Positions 27,473-36,882 of a stretch of 64,000 nucleotides of DNA are shown piece by piece. The notes under the pieces were generated by a model. That model had not been told where the DNA came from, ran no database searches, and saw only the letters and a list, made by a program, of their open reading frames with translations. Made by a program: the position numbers and the translations under genes. Numbering within the stretch: position 1 is the first letter of the stretch; every line of letters starts with the position of its first letter. This DNA comes from Candidatus Endomicrobiellum devescovinae. Lineage in GTDB: Bacteria; Elusimicrobiota; Endomicrobiia; Endomicrobiales; Endomicrobiaceae. The stretch covers positions 1 to 64,000 of the forward strand of contig JAIRYK010000022.1 of NCBI GenBank assembly GCA_031267795.1. The letters run 5' to 3'.

Positions 27473-28208
27473 TTACTTTTCTAGTAAAACAAAATGTTCT
27501 AGGTTTCCTTTGGGTCCTTTAAGTTCTGAGTCAGCTTCAGAAATTATCTTAAAGCCCAAGCTTAAAGCAAAATTTTTAATTTTACTTATAGCTTTTTGCC
27601 TCAACTTTTCATCCCTTACAACGCCTTTCTTTATTTCCGAAGGTTCAAGTTCAAATTGAGGTTTTATCATAGCTAAAACAGAGCTATTTTCACAAATGGT
27701 TTTATATACCATTGGCAAAATCTTATCAAGCGAAATAAAAGAAACATCTATAGTCGTAAAATCTACTCTATCTTTTAATAAAGCATCGTCAAAATATCTA
27801 AAATTGATGTTTTCTATATTTATTACTCTTTTGTCATTTCTTAATTTATAATGAAGCTGCCCAGAACCGACATCAACAGAATAAACTTTAATGGCTCCCT
27901 TTTGAAGCATACAATCTGTAAAACCGCCTGTTGATGCCCCTTATATCAAGACAAATATACCCTTTAACATCAATATTTAAAGCCCTCAAAGCCGACTCTA
28001 ATTTTAGCCCGCCTCTGGAAACATAAGGATTTATATTTTTTATTTCAATTATATCTTCGTCGCCGACCAATACGCTCGGTTTGTACTGAACTTGATTATT
28101 TACAAAAACACTGCCGCTCATTATAAAGGCTTGAGCTTTGGTTCTTGTTTCCGCAAAGCCTTTTTCAAACACTAAAATATCTAAACGTTTCTTCTTATTT
28201 TTTTCCAT
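27473..28208 (-). pseudogene. tlyA: TlyA-family rRNA methyltransferase with a single-base frameshift
   Basis: The N-terminal frame (27888-28208) gives an S4 RNA-binding domain (RLDILVFEKGFAETRTKA) up to CLDI, then changes to non-family sequence. The second frame (27473-27910) resumes exactly as MLQKGAIKVYSVDVGSGQLHYKLRND, the FtsJ-like methyltransferase core. Removing one base near 27942 restores CLDI-GASTGGFTDCMLQKG. TlyA 2'-O-methylates 16S and 23S rRNA. The first ATG used here (28208) lies inside the end of dxs. Either a recent pseudogene or a sequencing error. Confidence 0.85.
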
Positions 28209-30051
28209 CTGCAAACATCTTTAAAGCTTTGTTGGCTACCCCTTCAGGTGTAAGACCGTACTTCTTTCTTAGTACTTTTACATTTCCATGCTCTATAAAT
28301 TTATCTGGAAGCCCTATACATTCAACTTCAGCTCCTGTACCAAATAACACATTCTTTACGCTTTCGCCAAAACCGCCGATTAAAGAATTCTCTTCAACTG
28401 TAACAAATTTCTTAGTTTTTGAAAGAGCCTCTTTTATTATGTCAACATCCAAAGGTTTTAAAAACCTCATATTTATTACAGAAGCATTTATATTTTCCTT
28501 TTCTAACAGTTGGGCGGCTTTTAAACACGTATTTACGTGGCTTCCTATAGCAAGAAAGCAAATATCATCACCTTCTTTTACAACAGTTCCTTTCCCGATT
28601 TTTAAAACACATGGAGATTTATCAAGTTTGCCCCCTACTCCAGCTCCTCTAGGATAACGTATAGCGCAAGGTTTATTGGAGTTTAATGCAGTTTTTAACA
28701 TGTGCTGTAATTCGTTCTCGTCGGCAGGAGACATAATAATTAAATTAGGTATATAATTCAGATAAGACAAATCAAAAGCCCCGTGATGAGTTCCCCCGTC
28801 TTCACCAACGAGACCCGCTCTGTCCAAAGCAAAAGTAACTGGAAGATTCTGCAAAGCCACATCGTGTATAATATTGTCTATTGCTCTTTGCATAAATGTT
28901 GAGTAAATAGCGCAAACAGGTTTCATGCCGTCTGCTGCCATAGCGGCGGCAAAAGTAATGGCATGCTCTTCAGCAATACCTACATCAAAATATCTGTTAG
29001 GAAACTCTTTAGCAAATTTATCAAGCCCAGTTCCTTCAGGCATTGCAGCAGTTATAGCAACTATTTTTTTATCGGAATGAGCAAGTTTTATAAGAGTGTC
29101 TGAAAAAACTTTTGTATATGTAACCTCATTAGTTTTTACAATTTCGCCAGTTTTTACGTCAAACTTGCCTACTCCGTGAAATTTTATCGGTTCAGTTTCA
29201 GCGGGAATGTACCCCTTACCTTTTTTTGTAATAACATGCAATAGAACAGGTCCTTCCATGTCTTTGATATTTTCAAGAATAACTGTTAAATTATTGATGT
29301 CGTGCCCTTGCACAGGACCAATATACGTAAATCCCATTTCTTCAAAAAGCATGCCTGGAAAAAGTATTACTTTGGCTCTTTTTATAAACTTTCTAAAAGG
29401 CGAACCAAAACCGTGGAATCTACTTACAGTTTTCATCACCTTTTCTTCAACTTTTCTTGCCATACCCACAGTTAAAAGTTTAGCTAAATATCCCGCAACT
29501 GCGCCAACTTTTTGCGATATAAACATTTCATTGTCATTTAATATTACGAGCATGTTTTTTTTAAGATGTCCAGCATTTTGTAAACCTTCAAACGCAAGAC
29601 CTCCAGTCATAGAACCGTCGCCAATAACTGCTACTACTTTATAATCTTCATTCTTTATATCTCTAGCGGTTGCAAAACCCAAAGCCGCAGAAATTGAAGT
29701 TGAAGAATGCCCTACACCAAACGCATCATGCTCGGATTCAGATCTACGCGGGAAACCGCTAAGTCCATTATGCGTTCTTATTGTTTTGAATTTATTTTTC
29801 CTTCCGGTAAGAATTTTATGTGCATAAGACTGATGACCGACGTCCCAAATTATCTTATCACGAGGTGAATCAAACACGTAATGCATTGCAACTGTCAATT
29901 CTACAACGCCAAGACTTGGTGCTAAATGACCACCGTTTACTGAAATTGTATTTACTATTTCTTCTCTTATTTCCTTTGCAAGAAGAGAAAGTTCTTCTTT
30001 ACTTAATTTTTTTAAATCTTGAGGATTATTCACAGCGTCTAATATTTTCAC
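28195..30051 (-). CDS. dxs: 1-deoxy-D-xylulose-5-phosphate synthase
   Basis: A 618-residue thiamine-diphosphate enzyme that makes DXP from pyruvate and glyceraldehyde-3-phosphate, the first step of the MEP isoprenoid pathway. The TPP motif GDGSMTGG, VGHQSYAHKILTGR and the C-terminal EENSLIGGFG are visible. GTG at 30051 is preferred as start because AGGGG lies five bases upstream and homologues begin near KILDAV; an upstream ATG at 30072 lacks a ribosome site. ispA lies directly upstream. Confidence 0.94.
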   Translation of the reverse strand: MKILDAVNNPQDLKKLSKEELSLLAKEIREEIVNTISVNGGHLAPSLGVVELTVAMHYVFDSPRDKIIWDVGHQSYAHKILTGRKNKFKTIRTHNGLSGFPRRSESEHDAFGVGHSSTSISAALGFATARDIKNEDYKVVAVIGDGSMTGGLAFEGLQNAGHLKKNMLVILNDNEMFISQKVGAVAGYLAKLLTVGMARKVEEKVMKTVSRFHGFGSPFRKFIKRAKVILFPGMLFEEMGFTYIGPVQGHDINNLTVILENIKDMEGPVLLHVITKKGKGYIPAETEPIKFHGVGKFDVKTGEIVKTNEVTYTKVFSDTLIKLAHSDKKIVAITAAMPEGTGLDKFAKEFPNRYFDVGIAEEHAITFAAAMAADGMKPVCAIYSTFMQRAIDNIIHDVALQNLPVTFALDRAGLVGEDGGTHHGAFDLSYLNYIPNLIIMSPADENELQHMLKTALNSNKPCAIRYPRGAGVGGKLDKSPCVLKIGKGTVVKEGDDICFLAIGSHVNTCLKAAQLLEKENINASVINMRFLKPLDVDIIKEALSKTKKFVTVEENSLIGGFGESVKNVLFGTGAEVECIGLPDKFIEHGNVKVLRKKYGLTPEGVANKALKMFADGKK

Positions 30052-30249
30052 TATTGCCCCTAATAAAAACATTGAAATAAAATATGACAAAAACCTGACA
30101 CTTACCTAAGACCAACTATTTCTCAACAACTATAGATTATGGATATTGCGATTTTCGCAGAAATGACAGCACAACAAAGCCGCAACAACAAATTTCTATA
30201 CAAATCCTTAAATTGATTGATGACGACATATCAAAGACAAATTAAAAAA

Positions 30250-31143
30250 TCAGCAATTTCTTGATGTCATGTAATCTGCAAGATGTAGAAATATTTCGGC
30301 TTTATCTCCGAATATAGATAATGCATTTTTTGCTTTATTTATATGCCTGTACGCTATTCTTTCCGCTTCTTCTTTGCCAAACAACGAAAGAGCGGTCAGT
30401 TTATCGTTGTCTGCATCGCTGCCATTTTTACCTAAAAGTCTTTTATCAGCATAAACGTCCAAAATATCATCTGTAATTTGAAAAGCTATTCCTATATTTG
30501 TTCCGTAAGCTTCTAATGATTTTAAACCTTTTTCATCTGCGTCGGCTAAAAGTGCACCTATTTTTAAACTTGCAACTATCAACGCAGCAGTTTTTTTTAT
30601 CTGTATAAATTTTAACTTTTTCTCTAAAATTTCTTTATTTTTCTCGCTCCAGCTGCCTGTCTCTAGAGTATCTTCGGCTTGTCCTGCAATCATACCTTTA
30701 TATCCGCTGTAATCAGCGAGAACATTTACTGCTTTGTTAATATTCTTATCTTCAGCATTAGCTTTTGTTATAAGATTAAAGGCTTCCGTAAGCAAAGCAT
30801 CGCCGCATAAAATAGCGGCAGCTTCGCCAAACTTTTTGTGATTGGTAGGCATTCCCCTGCGCAAATCATCGTTATCCATAGACGGCAAATCATCATGAAC
30901 TAACGAGTACGTATGCAAATATTCTACCGCACAAGCCGCTGGAAGAACGTCTTTAGCTTTGCCGCCAAAAAGTTCTGCAGCTAAAAAAACACAAATAGGA
31001 CGCAGTCTTTTTCCACCTGCCATAACGCTATAACGCATACCTTGAGAAATTACAGAATTGTCTTTAGGCAAAAATCTTTTTAATGCCGAGTTTACATATT
31101 TTGCTTTTTTTGACAAATATTTCTTTAAATTAACTTTTTGCAA
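30250..31143 (-). CDS. ispA: Polyprenyl (farnesyl/geranylgeranyl) diphosphate synthase
   Basis: A 297-residue trans-prenyltransferase. The first aspartate-rich motif is DDLPSMDNDD followed by LRRGMPT, and the second is DDILD. GGKRLRP and the QAED segment fit the short-chain IspA class. It condenses IPP units to farnesyl diphosphate or slightly longer products. It is four bases downstream of xseB, and dxs follows, so isoprenoid steps are clustered. Confidence 0.92.
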   Translation of the reverse strand: MQKVNLKKYLSKKAKYVNSALKRFLPKDNSVISQGMRYSVMAGGKRLRPICVFLAAELFGGKAKDVLPAACAVEYLHTYSLVHDDLPSMDNDDLRRGMPTNHKKFGEAAAILCGDALLTEAFNLITKANAEDKNINKAVNVLADYSGYKGMIAGQAEDTLETGSWSEKNKEILEKKLKFIQIKKTAALIVASLKIGALLADADEKGLKSLEAYGTNIGIAFQITDDILDVYADKRLLGKNGSDADNDKLTALSLFGKEEAERIAYRHINKAKNALSIFGDKAEIFLHLADYMTSRNC

Positions 31144-31146
31144 AAT

Positions 31147-31362
31147 TTACTCCTTAAAAGGCTTTACTTCTCCTGAAGAAGTTATAATTTCAATTTTCTT
31201 TTTTGTTTCGTTGAGTTTTTCGGAACAAAATTTTACGAGCTGTGCTCCTTCAGAAAACAAAGCCAATGCTTTATCTAAATCAGGCTCGGCGTTTTCCATT
31301 TCTGAAACTATAGCTTCTAGTCTTTGCAAAGACTTTTCAAAATTTAATTGTCTTTTAGTCAT
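31147..31362 (-). CDS. xseB: Exodeoxyribonuclease VII small subunit
   Basis: A 71-residue XseB with the family pattern NFEKSLQRLEAIVSEMEN, then DLDKALALFSEGAQLVKFC and a coiled-coil end. It overlaps the end of xseA by eight bases, as usual for this pair. With XseA it degrades single-stranded DNA to short oligonucleotides. Confidence 0.93.
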   Translation of the reverse strand: MTKRQLNFEKSLQRLEAIVSEMENAEPDLDKALALFSEGAQLVKFCSEKLNETKKKIEIITSSGEVKPFKE

Positions 31363-32575
31363 AAGATTTTACCTCGGCATTAAAACCACCAGACGCAAGT
31401 TTTATATTCACAATATCGCCTTTTTTGACTTCGTTTGAATTTTTAATAATTTTATTATTGCTGTCAAAACAAATTGAAAAGCCTCTTTCCAAAACAGCCA
31501 AAGGTGACAATATATTTAATTTATGAGCGGCATTTTTCAATCTTTCAGATTTCGTTTCAAAAAGTCTTTCTGCATTATTTTTAAGTCTTTCGCCCATATC
31601 ATCAACGTAAGCTATTTTATCTTCATATATTAAATGCGGCTTTATTAAACTTCTTGAAGACTTCAATCTTTTAAATCGCTCAAGATAATTGTTGAATATT
31701 AAATCCATTGCGTCGTTTAAAGAATTTCGCAACTGTTCTACTTGTCCGGATATAACGCTTCTTTTCCTTAAAACCATTTCTACTGCTGCAGACGGAGTCG
31801 GCACTCGCATATCTGCAACAAAATCTGCTATTGTAAAGTCCACTTCATGCCCGACACAAGAAACCGTAGGTATTTTAGAGTTAAAAATTGCTCTAGCCAC
31901 AACTTCTGTGTTAAACGCCCACAAATCTTCTATTGAACCGCCACCGCGACCAATAAGAAGAACATCTAAATCTTTATAATTATCGTTTAAGTATTTTATA
32001 GCTTTTGTGATTTCCTTTCCAGCCTCGCTCCCCTGCACTCTTGCAGGACATATCAAAACTTCAACATCAATTTTCAAATTATATATAACGCGCAAAATAT
32101 CATGTAAAGCTGCGCCGTCTTGAGAAGTAACAACTCCAATTTTATTTACAATATCAGGAATTGTTTTTTTTACACTTTCGTCAAACAAACCTTCCAAATC
32201 AAGTTTTTTTTTAAGTTTCTCATATGCCTCGTAAAGTTCACCTTTACCATACTGCTCCATATGGTTTACAATAATCTGGTAATCGCCATATTTAGGGTAT
32301 GAGCTGACTCTCCCATAAACTAAAACTTTCATACCGTCTTCAGGAGCAAAAGTCAACCCTGTATTTGCATTTTGAAACATTACGGCTTTTATTTGAGCGT
32401 TAGCGTCTTTAACACTAAAATACATATGCCCTGAGTTGTAAAGTTTAAAGTTTGAAATCTCGCCTTGTACCCAAACACATGGATAAGAATCTTCCAAAAT
32501 AAGCTTTATTTCAGCGCTTATTTGAGAAACAGTATAAATCAAACGCTCGTCATTATCGCTATTCTCAATTCTCAT
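31355..32575 (-). CDS. xseA: Exodeoxyribonuclease VII large subunit
   Basis: A 406-residue catalytic subunit. An N-terminal OB fold ([21 protein letters not shown]-type segment) precedes the catalytic region with [61 protein letters not shown]-like VPTPSAAVE, and a long coiled coil. It is four bases downstream of rny and overlaps xseB. Confidence 0.95.
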   Translation of the reverse strand: [406 protein letters not shown]

Positions 32576-32578
32576 ATT

Positions 32579-34123
32579 TTATTTGGCTATATCTTGCGCT
32601 CTTGTTTCCCTTATTACCGTTATTTTGATTTGTCCTGGATATTCAAGCTCTTGCTCAACTTTCTTGGCTATATCATGAGCCAAAACTTGAGCTTGCTTGT
32701 CGTCAACATGTTCAGGCTCAACAAGTATTCTTACTTCTCTTCCAGCTTGGACGGCATAAGCTAAAGAAACACCTTGAAATTCTTTAGCCACTTTTTCAAG
32801 CTTCTCAAGACGCTTTAAATAATGCTCTACAGACTCTCTTCTTGCTCCAGGTCTTGCAGCCGAAATTGCGTCTGCAGCAGCTATTACAAAAGCTTCAGGG
32901 CTTGCAGGAGCTTCAATTCCTTCATGGTGCGACAAAATAGCATTTATCATCTTTTGAGATTCACCGTATTTCTTAGCTATATCCGCAGAAATCTGATGAT
33001 GAGTTCCCTCAACTTCGTGGTCAACAGCTTTACCTATATCGTGGAGCAAAGCTGCTTTCTTGCAAAACATAACGTCCAGACCAAGCTCCCCAGCTATAGC
33101 GCCAGCAAGCCATGTAACTTCTAGGGTGTGCTGAAGCTGGTTCTGACCATAAGACGTTCTATATTTTAATTTGCCCAACAATTTAATTATCTCAAGGTTA
33201 AGACCCGGAACGCCTGCGTCAATAGCAGCCTGTTCACCGATTTCTTTAAGGTGCTGGTCCATTTCCCTTTTAACTTTTGCAACAACTTCTTCAATTCTGG
33301 CAGGGTGTATTCTACCGTCCGCTATCAATCTTTCCAATGCAATTTTAGCCGTCTGTCTTCTTACGCCGTCAAAAGCAGAAATAGTAATAGCTTCTGGAGT
33401 GTCATCAACTATCAAGTCCACTCCTGTGGCTTGTTCAAAAGCTCTTATATTTCTTCCTTCTCTACCTATAATTCTTCCTTTAATTTCGTCGCTAGGTATT
33501 TGAATGGTTGAAGTAGTAATATCTGCTGTATGGTCTGCAGCTATGCGTTGTATTGCAATGGAAAGAATTTCTTTTGATTTCTTATCCGCATTTTCGCGAG
33601 TTTCTTGTTCAAGTTTCTGAGCTAAAATAGCCGCATCTTGTCTTGCTTCTTTTTCCATCTCGTTTATTAGCGTCTTCTTGGCTTCTTCTCTTGTCATTCC
33701 TGATACGCGTTCCAAAACTTTTTTCTGTTCTTCTTTTATTCTGTCAACTTCGGAAAACTTTATTGTAAGATGATGTTCTTTGTTTGAAATTTCTTTCTCT
33801 TTACCTGCTAAATCTTTTTCTTTCCTATCTATGGCGTCCATCTTGCGCTCTAAATTCTCTTCGCGCTGATTGGTTCTATTTTCCATGTTTTGGACTGATC
33901 GTTTTCTTTCTTTTATATCAAGCTCAAACTCTTTTCTTTCTTTATCAACTATGACTTTTGCTTCAAGCAAAGCCTCTTTTGTTTTAGTCTCCGCAACCAT
34001 TTTTGCTTCTTTTATTATTCTTTCTGAGACTTGCTCTGCAGATTTTGCGTTTACTTTTGCATAAACTAGACGCAAAACATATCCTGTAATTGCTGCTAAA
34101 ACTCCTATAATAATCGCTCCCAT
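32579..34123 (-). CDS. rny: Ribonuclease Y
   Basis: A 514-residue membrane-anchored endoribonuclease. One N-terminal transmembrane helix (residues 1-20) is followed by a coiled coil (30-190), a KH domain ([20 protein letters not shown]) and an HD domain with the metal motif [20 protein letters not shown]. The domain order and length match RNase Y. It initiates mRNA decay and is expected to act with PNPase, encoded elsewhere in this window. Confidence 0.96.
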   Translation of the reverse strand: MGAIIIGVLAAITGYVLRLVYAKVNAKSAEQVSERIIKEAKMVAETKTKEALLEAKVIVDKERKEFELDIKERKRSVQNMENRTNQREENLERKMDAIDRKEKDLAGKEKEISNKEHHLTIKFSEVDRIKEEQKKVLERVSGMTREEAKKTLINEMEKEARQDAAILAQKLEQETRENADKKSKEILSIAIQRIAADHTADITTSTIQIPSDEIKGRIIGREGRNIRAFEQATGVDLIVDDTPEAITISAFDGVRRQTAKIALERLIADGRIHPARIEEVVAKVKREMDQHLKEIGEQAAIDAGVPGLNLEIIKLLGKLKYRTSYGQNQLQHTLEVTWLAGAIAGELGLDVMFCKKAALLHDIGKAVDHEVEGTHHQISADIAKKYGESQKMINAILSHHEGIEAPASPEAFVIAAADAISAARPGARRESVEHYLKRLEKLEKVAKEFQGVSLAYAVQAGREVRILVEPEHVDDKQAQVLAHDIAKKVEQELEYPGQIKITVIRETRAQDIAK

Positions 34124-34133
34124 CTTTCACTCC

Positions 34134-34724
34134 TCACTTTATAGTTTGTATGATCCTTTGCTCAGTAACGATAGTTCCAATCGGCAGATCATGTTTTCCG
34201 ATTGGAAGTTTGTCCGTAATTTGAAAATCATAAGCAAGACCTACCGTCTTGCTTAAAGGCACGTCTTTTAACCATCTATCGTAATAGCCCTTACCGTAAC
34301 CAAGTCTGTAGCCCGAAAGATCAAAAGCAATCCCTGGGATCAAAGCTAAATCAATAGAATCTTTTGAAGCAACATCGTCCGAATTTACTTCAGGCTGCCT
34401 TATTCCATAAACTAACTGATTGGCGTCTTCAAGCCCTACTATTCTTACAGTCTGCATAAACGAATCTCCGGGATTTTTTATCGCAGGAACAACAACATTT
34501 TTCCCTTCTTCAATAGCTGACTTCACAATAAAATCAGTTATTACCTCAGAACCATAAGACAAGTAAATCATAAGAGTATTCGCCTGTTCGTATAGAGAAA
34601 ACTTTTTAAGTGCGGCAAGAATAGCAGTACTGCAAACTAAAGCCGAAGTCGGATCAAGCCTGTTTCTCATAGACAAAAACTCAGATCTCACTTTTCTTTT
34701 TTCTAATTCCAAGTAATCGTTCAC
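34134..34724 (-). CDS. 5-formyltetrahydrofolate cyclo-ligase
   Basis: A 196-residue enzyme that converts 5-formyl-THF to 5,10-methenyl-THF with ATP. Signatures are LELEKRKVRSEFLSMRNRL and the C-terminal LIPGIAFDLSGYRLGYGKGYYDRWL motif. The start is set at GTG 34724, with GAGGG eight bases upstream; the longer frame lies wholly inside rarA. It overlaps rarA by 44 bases. Linkage of this gene with zapA and 6S RNA is also known from gammaproteobacteria. Confidence 0.88.
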   Translation of the reverse strand: MNDYLELEKRKVRSEFLSMRNRLDPTSALVCSTAILAALKKFSLYEQANTLMIYLSYGSEVITDFIVKSAIEEGKNVVVPAIKNPGDSFMQTVRIVGLEDANQLVYGIRQPEVNSDDVASKDSIDLALIPGIAFDLSGYRLGYGKGYYDRWLKDVPLSKTVGLAYDFQITDKLPIGKHDLPIGTIVTEQRIIQTIK

Positions 34725-36000
34725 GTATTTTACCCTCGTAGCCTTCTTTTGTAGGCGTATAAAGTTCCACAGGATCTGTCCAATATTCCTGTTTGACATA
34801 ATGTCCTTCAAAATCGTGTGGATACTTGTAGCCTTTTCCGTGCCCCAGCTCTTTTCTGTCAAGAGTTGCGTCTTTTAAGTGATTCGGAACGTTTCTATCT
34901 TTGCCATTTTTAACCTCCGCCAACGCATTCTCAATTGCTAAGTAAGAAGCGTTAGATTTTGGAGCACATGCAACATAAATAGCTGCCTGAGCTAAAATAA
35001 TCCTCGCTTCAGGCATACCTACAAACTCAATAGCATTAAGAGCAGAAACGGCAAGAGTCAAGGCTCTAGGATCCGCTATGCCTACGTCTTCAGAAGCACA
35101 AATTATTATTCTTCTAGCGATAAAACGGGGATCTTCCCCAGCGGCAAGCATCTTTGCCAACCAATAAGCAGTTGCGTCAGGATCTGTTCCTCTCATTGAT
35201 TTTATAAACGCCGAGATATGATCGTAGTGAGCGTCTCCTGAACGATCATAAACAACTGCTTTTTTCTGCATTGATTCTTGAGCCACGTTTATGTCAAAAA
35301 ACCTGACACCGTCCTTATTTACTTTTGTTGAAAGAACGCCTATTTCAAGAGCATTGAGAAGCTTTCTTGCATCGCCACCCGAATTGGCAATAAGATGTTT
35401 TTTTGCTTCTTCGGACATTCTGACATTGTACTTGCCAAGACCTTTATCTTTATTATTCAGAGCCGACTCCATAATCGCAGATAAAGCTTTTTGCGACAAA
35501 GAATTAAACTCAAAAACAGTGCTTCTTGAAATAATCGCCGCATTAATATAAAAAAACGGGTTTTCTGTTGTTATTCCTATTAGGGTTATGATTCCTCTTT
35601 CAACATCTGGAAGTAAAGCGTCTTGCTGAGAACGATTAAAATGATGAATTTCATCAAGCATCAAGATAGTCTTTTTACCTGATAGTTCCGACCTAGATTT
35701 AGCTGACTCTATTATTTTTCTTATGTCGGATATTCCTATAGTTACAGCATTTGCTTCTTCAAAATATGATTTTGTTTTTGAAGCTATTATTCTCGCCAAT
35801 GCACTCTTTCCGCTTCCAGGTGGTCCAAAAAATATAACAGAACCAAGATTGTCGGCTTCTATGGCGCGGCGCAACAGCTTGTCGTTTCCGACAATGTTGT
35901 CCTGTCCCATAAACTCTTCAAAGCCACAAGGCGCCATTCTTGCCGCCAATGGTTTATTTTTTTGGCTTGCTGCCTCACTAAAAAAATCTGTTTGTTTCAT
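34681..36000 (-). CDS. rarA: Replication-associated recombination protein A (RarA/MgsA)
   Basis: A 439-residue AAA+ ATPase. Walker A is GPPGSGKS, Walker B is ILMLDEIHHFN, the sensor region reads IGITTENPFF, and the C-terminal MgsA_C region includes FIARRIIICASEDVGIADPRAL. It acts at stalled replication forks. The ATG follows directly on the 3' end of the 6S-like RNA and has no strong ribosome site, so translation initiation may be weak. Confidence 0.95.
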   Translation of the reverse strand: MKQTDFFSEAASQKNKPLAARMAPCGFEEFMGQDNIVGNDKLLRRAIEADNLGSVIFFGPPGSGKSALARIIASKTKSYFEEANAVTIGISDIRKIIESAKSRSELSGKKTILMLDEIHHFNRSQQDALLPDVERGIITLIGITTENPFFYINAAIISRSTVFEFNSLSQKALSAIMESALNNKDKGLGKYNVRMSEEAKKHLIANSGGDARKLLNALEIGVLSTKVNKDGVRFFDINVAQESMQKKAVVYDRSGDAHYDHISAFIKSMRGTDPDATAYWLAKMLAAGEDPRFIARRIIICASEDVGIADPRALTLAVSALNAIEFVGMPEARIILAQAAIYVACAPKSNASYLAIENALAEVKNGKDRNVPNHLKDATLDRKELGHGKGYKYPHDFEGHYVKQEYWTDPVELYTPTKEGYEGKIRERLLGIRKKKSEI

Positions 36001-36009
36001 AAAATAGAA

Positions 36010-36159
36010 AAACCCGCAATGCCGTTAGTTTTAACCAGTTTAAAGCCCTCTTTGTTTAAGTGAGATACAGTGGCATAAGCCCACGAGCATACGCTCGACT
36101 GCTGTTCTCTAAAGTTGACTTGTAGGAATAAACCGACTAAAACATCACCAACATCGCAG
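36010..36159 (-). ncRNA. ssrS: 6S-like RNA
   Basis: The 176-base gap between zapA and rarA folds on the minus strand like 6S RNA. A closing helix of 8 pairs (36152-36159 with 36014-36021) is followed by a 15-pair helix around GUUUUAGUCGGUUUA, a large open bubble, and an apical CGAGC-GUAU-GCUCG hairpin. A TATAAT box (36168-36163) lies just upstream and a U-run (36012-36007) follows. Position next to zapA and the formyl-THF ligase is the classic 6S location. 6S RNA binds housekeeping RNA polymerase by mimicking an open promoter. Confidence 0.7.
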
Positions 36160-36162
36160 ATT

Positions 36163-36168
36163 ATTATA
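36163..36168 (-). promoter_or_regulatory. -10 box of the 6S-like RNA
   Basis: A perfect TATAAT on the minus strand ends three bases before the first paired base of the RNA (36159). The -35 region, inside the end of zapA, reads GATTAC at 17-base spacing and is weak. Confidence 0.5.
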
Positions 36169-36176
36169 AAAATATT

Positions 36177-36467
36177 TCAATTCGCGTAATCGGACTCGTC
36201 AAGTTGCCTAATTAGGTCTCTAATTTTCTTATCATAATTATTTGAAATACTTTCTTGCAAATCTCTTAATTTAAGCAGTTCTGCCGCTATTTTCACAGCG
36301 GTTAAAGCAGCTATTTTCTGCGTGTCGGGCACATTAAAATTCTCTTTTTTTACTTCAATCCACTGCTCATTTACAAAATTTACGACCCTGTTAAAACTCA
36401 ATTCATCTAAATTGTCTATATTAAATTCTATATCTCTTCCCATTATTCTTTCGCGGGTAGTAGCCAT
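36177..36467 (-). CDS. zapA: Cell division protein ZapA
   Basis: A 96-residue ZapA-family protein that bundles FtsZ filaments. MGRDIEFNIDN, the DTQKIAALTAVKIAAELLKL helix and the terminal coiled coil are diagnostic. The ATG at 36467 lies one base after the stop of the preceding gene and follows AAGGG; an upstream in-frame start would overlap that gene. Confidence 0.85.
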   Translation of the reverse strand: MATTRERIMGRDIEFNIDNLDELSFNRVVNFVNEQWIEVKKENFNVPDTQKIAALTAVKIAAELLKLRDLQESISNNYDKKIRDLIRQLDESDYAN

Positions 36468-36468
36468 A

Positions 36469-36699
36469 TTACGAAACCCTTGCCGTATCAATCTTTTTCA
36501 TTATTCTTTCTACTCTAGAGACTGTTTCTTTTGCGTTTCTTTTTAATGCCGCATATTCGCTTACAATGCTCCTATTGCGTTCATTTTCTTTTCTCAAATA
36601 TTCAACTTCCAACTTTAATTTATGGTTTTCATTCGTAAATTTTTTTAAATTTTCAGCTGCTTTTCTAACTTTAACAGCTAAAATTTCAATATTTTCCAT
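36469..36699 (-). CDS. Small coiled-coil protein (ZapB-like)
   Basis: A 76-residue, almost entirely helical protein with heptad-like leucines and charged residues (ENHKLKLEVEYLRKENERNR). The size and pairing with zapA suggest a ZapB-type division factor, but coiled coils carry little family signal. A consensus promoter (TTGACA-17-TAGAAT) ends six bases before its ATG, so the mRNA is predicted to be leaderless. Confidence 0.65.
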   Translation of the reverse strand: MENIEILAVKVRKAAENLKKFTNENHKLKLEVEYLRKENERNRSIVSEYAALKRNAKETVSRVERIMKKIDTARVS

Positions 36700-36705
36700 G
36701 CCAAT

Positions 36706-36734
36706 ATTCTATAAATTGCCCTAATGAATGTCAA
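36706..36734 (-). promoter_or_regulatory. Consensus promoter directly before a start codon
   Basis: TTGACA (36734-36729) and TAGAAT (36711-36706) are 17 bases apart on the minus strand. The -10 box ends six bases before the ATG at 36699, so the predicted transcription start falls on or next to the A of the start codon. Confidence 0.8.
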
Positions 36735-36820
36735 TGCGTTATTTTATATTTATGAAACATTTATATACAATCTAATGCCTAATCTTCCAGTTAGAACCTA
36801 AAAATTTATATATAAAATAA

Positions 36821-36856
36821 AAAACGAACGGACAAAGTATATTATCCGTTCGTTTT
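36821..36856 (-). terminator. Terminator of the por operon
   Basis: Arms AAAACGAACGGA at 36821-36832 and its exact complement at 36845-36856 form a 12-bp stem with a 12-base loop. On the minus strand a T-rich tract (TTATTTTATA) follows. It lies 27 bases after the porB stop codon. Confidence 0.85.
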
Positions 36857-36882
36857 AAATATTGAAATTTACTAATAAAAAT

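Noticed and set aside
28145-28657. 170-codon plus-strand open frame opposite dxs
   Set aside because: Serine/phenylalanine-rich shadow of dxs without a ribosome site.
30052-30249. Possible RNA gene in the dxs-ispA gap
   Set aside because: About 200 bases with no stable hairpin, promoter or conserved element that I could identify.
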